Assembly (NCBI GenBank): GCA_022828595.1
Contig: JAKGHH010000008.1
Coordinates: forward strand, 7,491,728-7,555,727
Direction: 5' to 3'
Origin: Nelumbo lutea
Taxonomy: Eukaryota > Streptophyta > Magnoliopsida > Proteales > Nelumbonaceae
DNA length: 64,000 nucleotides
The notes below the pieces were generated by a model. The model was not told the DNA's origin, did no database searches, and was given only the letters and a program-made list of their open reading frames with translations. Shown here piece after piece: positions 36,501 to 48,500 of the stretch (the stretch's first letter is position 1; each line of letters starts with the position of its first letter). The position numbers and the translations under genes are program-made.

Positions 36501-39500
36501 CCTTTCTCCCCTCTAGTGGCACTGTTGATTTGGTCATCCGTTGCTAAAAGTCTTGAAGTCTTTGGTTCCGTCATTGAGTCAGCTTTCTGTTTTGGATTGT
36601 GAGTCATGTCAGTTTGGGAAACACCATCGTGTTCCCTTTAGTTATAGGGTTGATAGCTGTGTGTCGAGTCCTTTTTCTTTAATTCATTCAGATGTTTGGG
36701 GTCCTTATAAAGTGATGTCATATAATGGATACAGATATTTTGTCATTTTTGTAGATGATTTTTCAAGGATGATGTGGCTCTATCTAATGAAAGAAAGAAG
36801 TGAATTGTTTATCATTTTTCAAAAATTTTATGCTGAGATTCGTAACCAATTTGGTACCCACATCAAAGTTTTTCGTTCTGATAATGGCCGCGAATATTTA
36901 TCCTCATCATTTCAGGAATACCTGGACCAACACGACATTATACATCAGACCTCATGTACCTACACCCCACAACAAAACGGGGTGGCTGAGAGAAAGAATC
37001 GCCATCTCCTGGAAACAGCAAGATCCCTCATGCATCACATGCATGTTCCCAAACCCTTTTGGAGTGATGTAGTGCTTACCTTGTGCTTTCTGATTAATCG
37101 GATGCCCACGTTCATCCTTGATGGTCATTATCCGTTTCAGGTCTTATTTCCTACTTTGTCTCTGTTTCCTCTTACGCCGAGGGTATTTGGGTGTGTCTTC
37201 TTCGTCCATAATCTGGGTCCTGGGAATGACAAGTTCGATGCATGTTCTCTTAAGTGCATCTTCCTTGGCTATTCTCGAACCCATAAAGGGTATAGGTGTT
37301 ACCATCCTAGTTCTCGACGGTCCTTTGTGTGTGCTGATATCACCTTCTTTGAGTCTACTTCGTTCTTTTTGGGGTCCGGTGATGCTTCCTCCTCCTCATC
37401 ATCTCCTCCTCTTCCACTTCCCGTTGTCGACCCTTTTCCCTTGGTTCCAGCTGTGACCAAACCCTTACCTTCGGTGCCACCACCTGTTGAACGCCCACCT
37501 ATCCATCATGTGTATACACATCGCCCACGCGTACCAGCTACTACGGCTACATCTCCGTTGACGGATCCGACACCAGACCCTCACTCAGCATCTGAGCTTG
37601 ACCTTCCCATTGCTTTGCGGAAAGGTGAACACACTTGCATATTTCATCCTATTTTTAATTATGTTTCACTTAATCACCTTTCCGCTTCCCATCGCCAGTT
37701 TGTCACCTTGTTATCATCAATTGTTGTCCCTAAGGATGTCCAGGAAGCCCTTGCCTCTCCAGGGTGGTGCCGAGCCATGGAAGAAGAGCTCTCTGCCCTT
37801 CATCATAATCATATTTGGGACCTCACTGCTCTTCCTTCTGGGAAGCAAGCTGTTGGTTGTAAATGGGTTTTTATGGTTAAGGATCTGCCTAATGGTAGTG
37901 TTGAACGCCTGAAAGCGTGATTGGTTGCAAAAGGGTACTCCCAAACCTGTGGTATTGACTACACAGAGACCTTCTAACGGTTGCTAAGATAGGGTCAGTT
38001 CGTGTTGTGATCTCTCTTGCAGCCATGTATGAGTGGCCACTATATCAGCTTGATATCAAGAATGCCTTTTTGCATGGTGACTTACTAGAGGAGGTCTACA
38101 TGGAGCAACCTCCAGGGCTTGTTGCTCAGGGGGAGGATGGAAGTTGTATAGACTAAGGAAGGCTATATATGGGCTTAAGCAGTCTCCTCGAGCATGGTTT
38201 GGTAGGTTCTATGAGGTGGTAAAGAAGTTTGGTATGAAACAGTGCAAAGTTGACCATTCTGTATTTAGTCATGACTCTTCGAGCGGAAAAATACTGTTGG
38301 TGGTGTATGTAGATGGTATTGTTATTACTGGAAATGATAACATGGGTATTGACAAGCTGAAGACTTATCTGTAGGATCATTTTTAGACAAAGGATCTTGG
38401 TAAGTTGAAATACTTCTTGGGGATAGAGGGGACAGAGAAAATATGTGCTTGATTTTCTGGAAGAAACAGGCTTGTTGGGTGCCAAACCAGCTGAAACACC
38501 CATGGACACAAATACCAAGCTAAGTAGTGATATGGGTGAAGTGTTTGAAGACCCTGGCAGATACCGACGACTTGTGGGCAGACTGAACTACCTAACCATT
38601 ACTAGACCAGACATCTCATTTGTGGTTAGTGTGGTAAGCCAGTTCATGCAAAAACCTCTGATTCCTCAATGGAATGCAGTTTTGAGAATTGTGAAGTATC
38701 TAAAAGGGGCTCCGGGTGGCGGTCTAATATACAAGAGTGGCGGAAAACTTGAAATAGAAGGGTATTCTGATGCTGATTGGGCCGGTTCTATGTCTGATAG
38801 GCGGTCTACTACAGAGAAGCAGACGGTTGTGGCAAGTAGTGCAAAAGCAGAATATAGGGCTATGGTGCACACCGCTTGTGAATTAGTGTGGCTAAGGAAC
38901 CTTCTACAGGAAGTAGGGTACAACATCAACACTCCAATGAAGCTCTATTGTGATAATCAGGTTGCAGTTCATATTTCCTCTAATCCGGTGTTTCATGAAA
39001 GAACCAAGCACATTGAAGTTGACTGCGACTTTGTAAGGGAGAAGGTGCTGAATGGAGAATTAGACACTACACATGTTAATATAGGAAATCAGTGGGTTGA
39101 CTTATTTACAGAAGGCTTGAGTCGGGGAAGAGTGGACTACATATGTAACAAGCTAGGAGTATATGATATATACTCACCAGCTTGAGAGGGAGTGTTAGCG
39201 TAGGGGTATTTTTGTCTTTTTACCTAGATTAATGTTGCTGATCTGTAATGTTGTGTTGGAACCAATGCTCCTAACTTAAATGAGGGCACATGTCTTTTCA
39301 ATCAGTTTTAATAATATAAGTTTTGTTTGGCTGACTGGGAGAAGGTTATGTTGACACTTCCAGTTCGAACCAGAATTTCCCCTTCTCTCTTTCTCTCTTT
39401 CTTTCACCTTTCTACCTCTTTCTACCTAACCGATCTCAAAAAGATAGAATTCTAAGGCAGGCTGAATCATAACAGGTGGCAAGGGGTTTTAAAAAAAAAG

Positions 39501-42500
39501 AAGCGGAATGAAGATTCTTAGTTGGAATGTGAGGGGAATTGGGAGTCCAAAGAAGAGAGCAACAATAAAAGAGGTAATAAGACGGTATGACCTAGACATT
39601 GTGCTGTTGCAAGAGTCTAAGAGAATGGAGTTTAATGACAAGTGGGCAAGGAGTGTATGGAAAGCCAGGGGGATTAGCTGGGTGGCTGCTCCATCGTGGG
39701 GTGCTTCCAGGGGGATTGTAACAATGTGGAAGAGGGATGTGGTTGAAGGTCTGGAGGAGTTGATCGGAAAGTACTCCGTGTCCATGAAGTTTAAGCAGCA
39801 AGAGGATGATTATATGTGGGTGCTCACAAATGTTTATGGATCGAATGACTACAGAGATAGAAAGGAGTTTGGGAGGAACTTGCTGATGTTAGAGGGTTGT
39901 GGGATGGGCCTTGGTGCATGGGTGGGGATTTCAACGTGATCAGATTCTCGAAGGAGTCCAATATGGTTAACCAGAGGGTGACAAAAAGCATGAGGAAGTG
40001 TAACAGTTTTGTGGATGCCTTTGAGCTTAAAGAGATTCCCCTAGCTCATAAGACATTTACATGGTCAAATCTCCAATCTAGACCCATTTGCTCTAAGCTA
40101 GATAGATTCTTGTTCTCTTTGGATTGGGAAGAATAGTGGGGAACCTTGGCTTCTAGCTCTCTCCCAAGGGTGACCTCGGATCACTGGCCCATAGTGTTAT
40201 GTAAGGAGGAAAGAAGGTGTGGAGGTCCTACCCCCTTTCGATTTGAAAATATGTGGTTATTTCATCCAGGGTTTACTAACAAAGTGAGGGAGTGGTGGCA
40301 TGAGTGTAAATCGCTGGTGGAATGGGAGGGGATGAGATTCCATAAGAAACTACAATTCTTGAAAGCAAGAATCAAGGAGTGGAATTTGATGGAGTTCGGG
40401 AGGATAGAAGAAAGAAAGGGAGACCTGATGGATAAGATTGAAAGCCTTGACTCTAAAGAGGAAAGGGGAGAATTTGGAGAGGAAGACAATGATCTTAGGA
40501 GAGACTTGAGAAGACAGTTAGAGGATTGCCTGCACAAGGAGGAAATTAGTTGGAGGCAAAAATCTCAGTGTAAATGGTTGCGAGAGGGAGACAGAAACAC
40601 TAGGTATTTCCACTCTCTAGCAGATGGAAGGAGAAGGAATAACTTTATTTCCAAATTGGTAGTAGATGGAGTTGAGTTAGTGCAACAAGAGGAGATTGCC
40701 AGGGCTTGTGTGGAGCATTTCAAATCTATTCTAAGAAGGCCTGTGAGTAGAAGGGTGTGGGTAGAAGGTTTGGATTGGCCAGATGTAGGGGTGGAGAACA
40801 GGTGAAGGTTGGAAAGAAGCTTTAATCTAGAAGAGATCAAGGAGGCCGTGTTTTCTATGGATAGAACAAAAGCTCCAGGGCCGGATGGGTTCACAATGGC
40901 TTTTTATTAGGATTGTTGGGATATCTTGAAAGATGATCTCTTGCGGGTGTTTGAGGAATTTTTCAGGAAAGGAATTGTCAATCCGGGCATGAACTCTACA
41001 TTTATAGCCTTAATTCCAGAAAAAAAAGATGCATCCTACCCGAAGGATTTTAGGCCTATTAGCTTGGTTAATAGCTTGTATAAGATCATTGCAAAAGTTT
41101 TGTCTTTGAGATTAAAGAAGGTACTGCCAGATATCATTACACATTATCAAGGAGCTTTTGTGAGTGGAAGACAAATTACAGATCAGATTTTAATTGCAAA
41201 TGAGAGTGTGGAGAACTTTAAGAGGGATAAGAAGAAGGGAGTGGTCTGTAAGCTGGACTTGGAAAAGGCTTATGACTTGGTGGACTAGGATTTCTTGAGG
41301 AAAGTTTTGACTAAATTTGGGTTTGGGGCTAGATGGTGTAAGTGGATCATGGGCTGTGTCCGGAATTGTCATTATTCAGTGCTAGTGAATGGGACAGTAG
41401 TAGATTTCTTTCCAGCCAGTAGGGGTATAAGACAAGGAGACCCCCCTTTCTCCTTTCTTGTTCATTCTAATTGCGGAGGTTTTGGGGAAACTGATTCACA
41501 GAGCATATTCTAGGGGGCTCATTAGAGGCTGGAGAGTTGGGAGGTTCACTCACTTACAGTTTGCTGATGACACGATTCTGTTTTGTGAAGGCGGTAATGT
41601 GAGGTATATCAGAAACTTGAAGTTGGTGATACAACTGTTTGAGAAAATGTCCAATTTGAAGGTTAACCTTGGGAAAAGTTGTGTAGTGGGGGTGAATTTG
41701 GAGGAGGGAGAGATCAGGGAGAGTGCTGAAGTGCTGGGTTGTGAAGTTTCGGGGTGGCCTTTGAACTACTTAGGGTTGCCATTAGGTGATAATCCCATGA
41801 GAGAGAGTTTTTGGAACCCGATGATGGAAAGGTTTGAAAAAAGATTGGTATCCTAGAAAAAGAACTACCTCTCTCTTGGTGGGAGAATTACACTAATTAA
41901 GGCCACGCTGGCTAACTTACCCATCTTTTTCATGTCGGTATTTAAAATCTCAGTGAAGATTGCTAACAGATTAGAGAAGCTAATGAGAGATTTCCTGTGG
42001 GAGCCGGGAGAGGAGAAGAGGGATCATAGAGTTAGCTTGGAGATAGTGTGTAGGAGTAAGTCATGTGGTGGTTTGGGGCTTGGGAGTATTAGGAGAAGGA
42101 ATATGACTCTATTGGGGAAGTGGTTGTGGAGATTTCCTATGGAGAAGGAGAAGCTATGGGCTAGAATAGTGGCAAGTATACATGGGCTGGAGCACAATAG
42201 ATGGGATGCTGGAATCAGAGCTAGGACCACAAGCAATTCTCCTTGGAAATTCATTCGTGACCTGCTACCAGTTTTCTTCCCTAATATCAGATATGACTTG
42301 AATTCCGGTAACTCCATAAAATTTTGGGAACCTACCTGGGTGGGGAGCGCCCCTCTAAAGGATCAGTTTCCGTCTTTGTATGCTCTTTCTGATTTGAAAA
42401 ATGAGTCGATCTCGTCTTTCACCACTCTGTCCTCTTCCACTTCTGGGATTGGGTGGAACTTGGGTCTAAGAAGGGATTTGAGGGACTTAGACTTCGACAG

Positions 42501-45500
42501 TATTTCGAGCCTTTTTGTACTTCTTGATAACATTGTCTTAGACCCCACTAGGGTGGATTCTAGAATTTGGACACCTACCCCCAATGGCACTTTCTCTTGT
42601 GCTTCGTTCTTCAAAGTCTTAAGTTAGTCCACCAGTCCTAACCTTCCCCCTTTCCCTGTTGGTGAGGTTTGGTGCAGAGCAATACCCCCTAGGGTTGGTA
42701 GTTTTTGTTGGGAAGCCTATCTGGAAAGAATCAATACTGGTGATTTACTCCAAAAGAAGAGACCCAATACTTGCTTGTCACCTCAGTGGGGTGTTCTATG
42801 TAAAGCGGATGGGGAGGCTGGTTTTCACCTACTGGCGTCTTGCCACTTTGCAAGGTCAATTTGGGATTGGGCTTTCTCCTTATTTGGATGCAGCTGGAAT
42901 CCCCCATAAGACTTGCAGGGCCTTTTCTCCCCTTCCTTTTTCAGGTGGCGGATAAAAAGGGGAAGGACAATGTGGAGAGGACTAAGGGCTGCAGTATGTT
43001 GGACACTGTGGGAAGAAAGAAACTCCAGGATATTCTCAGAAACTCAGAGAGGAGCAGCAGATCTAAGGGCTATCATACATATTAGGGCAGTACAGTGGCT
43101 GAAATCTTTGGAACTATTCACAGATTACACTGTGGATGACATGCTGAGGAAGTGGGGTGAAATTGCAAATTGCACGTAGACCAAGTCAGTAATGAGTGTG
43201 GCTTGGACCCCCCCCCCCCCACACATAGTGGATTCTTGAAATTAAACTTTGATGGGTGTAGTAGGGGGAACCCGGGACAATCGGGGATTGGGGGTGTTTT
43301 TAGGGATGAAAATGGGGTCATCTATGCTATGTTCTCAGGCCCAATTGGAGTGAGTGACTCCCTTAGAGCTGAGATCCTTGCAGTTATGGAAGGAGCCCGG
43401 AAAGCTAAGGAATTGAACATCAAGAAACTCATAATTGAAGGGAATTCAGAGGTGGTGATAGGGTGGCTGACTAAAGATCAAAATGGTTTATGGAAGTACA
43501 ATAATGAGAGGAGGAAATTCAAGTGGCTGGTGAGGGAGATGGAAGTTAAGACATGTTGGATTAAAAGATCGGCTAATTCCCTAGCTGACGGTTTAGCTAA
43601 ACAAGGGGCAGAAAGGGATTCACTGTTTTGGGCTAAGCTGTAACATTAGTGTCTATTGTCTTTTTTCTTTTTTCCTTTCTTGAAGCTCTTTGTGGCTCTT
43701 GGAAGATAAGTGTGTTTGTCTTCCACTTGTAAATTTTCTAATAATGAATTAATGAAAGTGTTATTGATAAAAAAAAATAATAATTGGATTTACACTTATC
43801 ACTTATAGTTGTGTGCATGAATATATCCTTTACTCTTTTAACATTTTAAAACTTTCATACAGACAATTATGTCCTCATCCCCATGTTTAAATAGAAGAAC
43901 TGCAATAGCTACTCTCGTTAACAACTCCAACATGATAGTTTAATCAGTCTTCAAACACAAAAATTAACTCCTATACCAATAAGATCTAATTAGAATTTGA
44001 AGGTATCTGATTTCATGCTTCCAAATATTACCTAAAGCTCACATCTTTTTTCTCATTGATTTTGATAAACTTGTTTTTTTACTGATAACAAAAGCTCATT
44101 AATCTTCTAAATATGCAAAATTGTTTATTAAATACTATTTATTTTTGATAGCCTCTATGCAATACTATGAGTTTTGAAAGTTTTAAAAATTTACATAGCT
44201 GTGCATATTTGTGAAGGATATATTTTTTTTTCAAAAATCAAACTCCAGCTTGGATTTTTGTAGCCAAAACAAAAATTCAGCTTGAATTTTATGAAAATTA
44301 GCCAATATCTCAAACAAATGCTTGATACTTATGCATGTGAAATTTGTTTAATACTTGCATGTACATGCAATAGTGAGGTCTTCAGCATCACTTTAGGTAC
44401 ATAGTCCCATGATCTATAGATGAATGATGGATCATGAAAGAAGTTCCCAACTTTTTTCCTTTTACAATGTTCTAGAGATTATGGATTCAGATTGGATGAT
44501 ATGTGGTCTTGTTCTTTTTCAGGACATATTGGAAAAAGTCCAAAAACTCTGTCCACGGGCTTTAATTGTTGATTCTATTCAGACAGTTTATTTGAAAGGT
44601 GTGACTGGAAGTCCTGGAGGTCTCCCACAGGTTGGATTTTTGAACTCTTTGGGTTCTCCATATGTCATATGACTTGATTAGTGTAGGAAATCATGCTTTA
44701 ACCAACCATCTCCTGGTCACTAGAACTCTTTTCCAATGCATTCTGTAGCTTTGCTCATTAATGAATTAATGCTTTCAAGTTCCCTGCCATGATAAATGAA
44801 CTAAATTCTAGTGACAAAAGGTGTGCTGTGTGTGAACTTTGTTAACCTCCATTTTTTGTCAGTAGCTGCAAAATTCATTTTCAAGGTCAGGAGACGGTTT
44901 TCCAAATATTGTAAATGGGAGAACTTCTATTCTTAGTTTTCAGCTTTAAAAATGAGGTAAGCGTGCTGTAAACAGCCTCAACATTCTTAAGTTGTAAGTT
45001 CGCTGAGGTAATAACTTGTAATGCTGAAATTGCCCTTGATGGAACAAGGATGGGTGATTTATTTTTGAGTGTACATAGAAGTTTGGTTAAAGTAAGGGTT
45101 AATCCATCTGTCAACTCTTTCAATACAAGTTCACTTGATTGGTACTTACATGCTTGCTGAATTGACTTGTTTTTCTTCAATATGATTACATGCTTGCTTC
45201 TATAATGGTGATTACATCCATCTGTCAACTCTTTCAATACAAGTTCACTTCTACTGTAATATCCTTGATTTTCAGCTTGCTCTTTACATGCTTGCTGAAT
45301 TGACTTGTTTTTCTTCAATATGATTACATATTGGCAGTATAAGCATATTGCTTCTATAATGGTGATTATTTCTTGTTTTTGGCTGTGACAACAGCACAGC
45401 CTTTAACTGGAATGATGATTACATAGTGGCTCTTTACATGCTTGCTGAATTGATTTGTTTTTCTTCAATATGATTACATATTGGCAGTATAAGTATAATG

Positions 45501-48500
45501 CTTCTATAATGGTGATTCTTTCTTGTTTTTGGCTGTGATAATAGCACAACCTTTAACTGGGATAATGGTCTAATGTATTATGTATTCTCCCATTGTACAG
45601 CCTCTAGTTGTACATGGGTGTTTTTTCTTTCTATTTTAATGAATTGATACTTTACCTCTTCTAAAAAAAAGCCCAACCTTTAACTGAGCTAAAATTTTTG
45701 AAAAGAGGACTTTATATTGTGGTTTCGAGATTATATATGCTAATCCTAATTGTCTCACTAAAATAGCTCACTTTTCCTTGATTTCTAACAGGTGAAGGAG
45801 TGCACTACAGCTTTGCTGTGCTTTGCTAAGAGGACAAATATACCTATTCTTGTGGTTAGTTATCTTTGCTTCAAGTGTATCATGTATGCAATTGTTGCTT
45901 GATTTCTAGTTGACCTGAGATTGTTTAAGCATTTAATCAAAGGAATCCAGAAGGGCAAAATCAAATTACACCCTTTAAAGATATGTAGGGATACCATGGT
46001 GTCATGAATGCAGTTAATATTATCTGAGTAGGAATCTTCTAGAATTTGACAAGCCTAGTTCCATTCTCTAGTTTGTAGGTCAGTTTTTCTTCCCTTTTTG
46101 GGTCTCTTCATGAGGGAGCTCATCCCATTTACTTATTGTAAGTAGTAATTAATAAATATAAGTATGCATATCTTTTACTTCATGAATTAGGAGAAGCCAT
46201 TCAGATGGGAAAGCTTTCGTCAATATGTCAGTATTATTGTAGTGACCTTCATTCAAAATGCTCCTTAAATATGTGAATCTTCATTCTGATTCCTCTACAG
46301 CCAAAATTTATGTTGCTTAGACCTCTCAATTTCTTACAATTATTGCACTCTTTGACTCTTCCAAAGTTGATTATGATGAAGTTGTCACCTAGGTGATAAG
46401 GCGCCCTTGGTGGTTCACATTGCCCAAGCACCTACATGTTTTTGTAAAAGGTGCCACATGATATTTTTATGATATTATAATATCTCAATAGATATTTTTA
46501 CACTAAATTATTCATTTTGTGGGCTTATAGTATTTTTTTTTATAATTCTTATACTAGTTTTTTTATTTATTTCTTATTTAATCATCACATGTAGTTTTGA
46601 ATCCTTCAAGACTTCAAAACCTGAGCTGATAAGCGAGGAAGAACTTGAAGATTTTATCCAATCAAAACAAAAGAGAAACCAAGGAATACTTTCTTTTTCT
46701 TCTCATAAATATGTTGATTTTCTATGTTTTGATATGAGGTTCATACTTATTTATGGGGATTATGGTAATTATTATTAAAGATTACTGTTGAATATTATGA
46801 AACCTAGGGAACTACCCTAGGATTTAAAATTTTTTATTTTAAAAAACTCATCGCCTAGGTAACACTGAGGTGATAAGGCACCCTTCATTAATACTCTCTT
46901 TGACTGTGATTTCTCTAAGAAGATCCTTGCATTTCTTTCTTCCCAAACTGTTCAAAGAGTATGCCACTATTTGTTCACAATCTTTTCTGCTTTTGCACAT
47001 GGGCAAGGGTATTGGAATTCAACACATGTTGAAAATCTGACTGGGCAAGATGAAAAAACTCATGGACATGTCTAAAGAAAAGCACATTCCATTAAAACAG
47101 TTTTTTTTTTAACTCTAAAATTGTATTTAACTATTTATCTCTATTATGTAGTTAATGTTCTATAAGGAAAATTGCATTCACAATATACCAGCTGTTCATT
47201 TATGTCAAGTAGGCATGGACAAAAGAGAAAAGGTTACATTATTCATGGAGTGTTGTTTTCAGATGTGTCTGGCACAGATGCTTCATCCATTTAGGAAAGT
47301 CCCCAAGCGAGACTGCATTTAGATGGTAAAATAATGACACTGGGATATTCTTTGAATGTTGTCATGCTGATTCAATGTTGGAATTGTATTAGAAGCTTGG
47401 AACTTTTCTTATTGTTTGGGGAGTTAAGTTTTTTGTTTAAATGTATTTCAGATTGGACATGTGACAAAGACTGGAGACATAGCTGGACCTCGTGTCTTGG
47501 AGCACATTGTGGATGTTGTTCTATATCTGGAAGTTGGTACCTCGTTACATTGTTACCCAACTTACATTAGATTCTTGACATACAAATATCTGGGTTTCCC
47601 ATTCCATGCTATGGATCGTTGATCTATGTTCTTTTTAACATTAACTGGATTTAGAGCTGGACCTCATGTCTTGAGCAAAATGTGTATTGTTTTGTTATTG
47701 AAGTTAGGTATCTGTTTACATCATCCTCTATAGGGCTGTTCATAAGAATGCCCAACCCGACCAAACCGACCAACCCGGACCGACCCAACCCGAGTCAGCC
47801 GGGTTTTCATCCGTACCGGTCGGTTCCGGGTTGGGCACATACATTAACCGATATATTGGGTCGGTTTTGGTTTTCTTGCGTGAAAACCGAAACCAATCCG
47901 ACCCGAACCGAACTAGTATTCTACTAGTTTGGTAGTTCCTACTTCCTAGTTTGAGTAGTTTCCTAATTCCTACTAGTCTTCTACTTCTAGACTTCTACTA
48001 GAACTAGAACTCTAGAAGGCCCTATTAGGCAATTACAATTAGAATTCAATTAGGCCACCTTTTTGAATGGTTGCAAGCAACTTTGGATTAGTGATTAATG
48101 AACAACTTTTGTGATTAACTTTTCATTTAAGTTTTATCATAGGAGATGGCTGAAATGATGTTCAATTTATGATTGTTTTTATTTCTTACTTGACACTTGT
48201 TTTTACATGAAGAATTTATTGATTTTATTCTTGACCTGAATTAAATTTAGATTTATCTTGGACTCTTGAATATCAAATTATCAACTAATTCAGATTTTAT
48301 TCGGCTTTGTACAGGAGCAAAACCGAAACCGACCCAACCTGACTCAAACTGACCAGGTCAGTTTGGCCTATCAGTGGGTCGGTTTCGGTTCCCACCTTAG
48401 GTAACCCGACCAGGTCGGGTCGGTAAAATCCCACTAAACCGACCCAACCCGACCCATGAACACCCATGATAATATTAACTGATGGTGGCCCAATAAATAT

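Larger units (their letters stand above)
34106..39474 (+). mobile_element. Ty1/copia LTR retrotransposon, 5369 bp
   Basis: LTRs of 284 and 282 bp start TGTTAGCG and end CATAACA; GGTGG is duplicated at 34101-34105 and 39475-39479. The order gag, protease, integrase, RT, RNase H is that of copia. The LTRs are about 95 percent alike by eye. It inserted 11 bases after the ORF1 stop of L1 copy b. The coding frame is broken at several points. Confidence 0.96.
31270..43773 (+). mobile_element. L1-type LINE copy b, near full length, split by a copia element
   Basis: ORF1 (31298-34094) is followed by ORF2 (39508-43643), a short 3' UTR and an A-tail near 43770. The copia element at 34106-39474 lies between the two ORFs. 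Without it the element is about 7.1 kb. The 5' border is approximate, and I found no certain target duplication. ORF2 has many stops and three or more frameshifts, so it is inactive. Confidence 0.9.
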
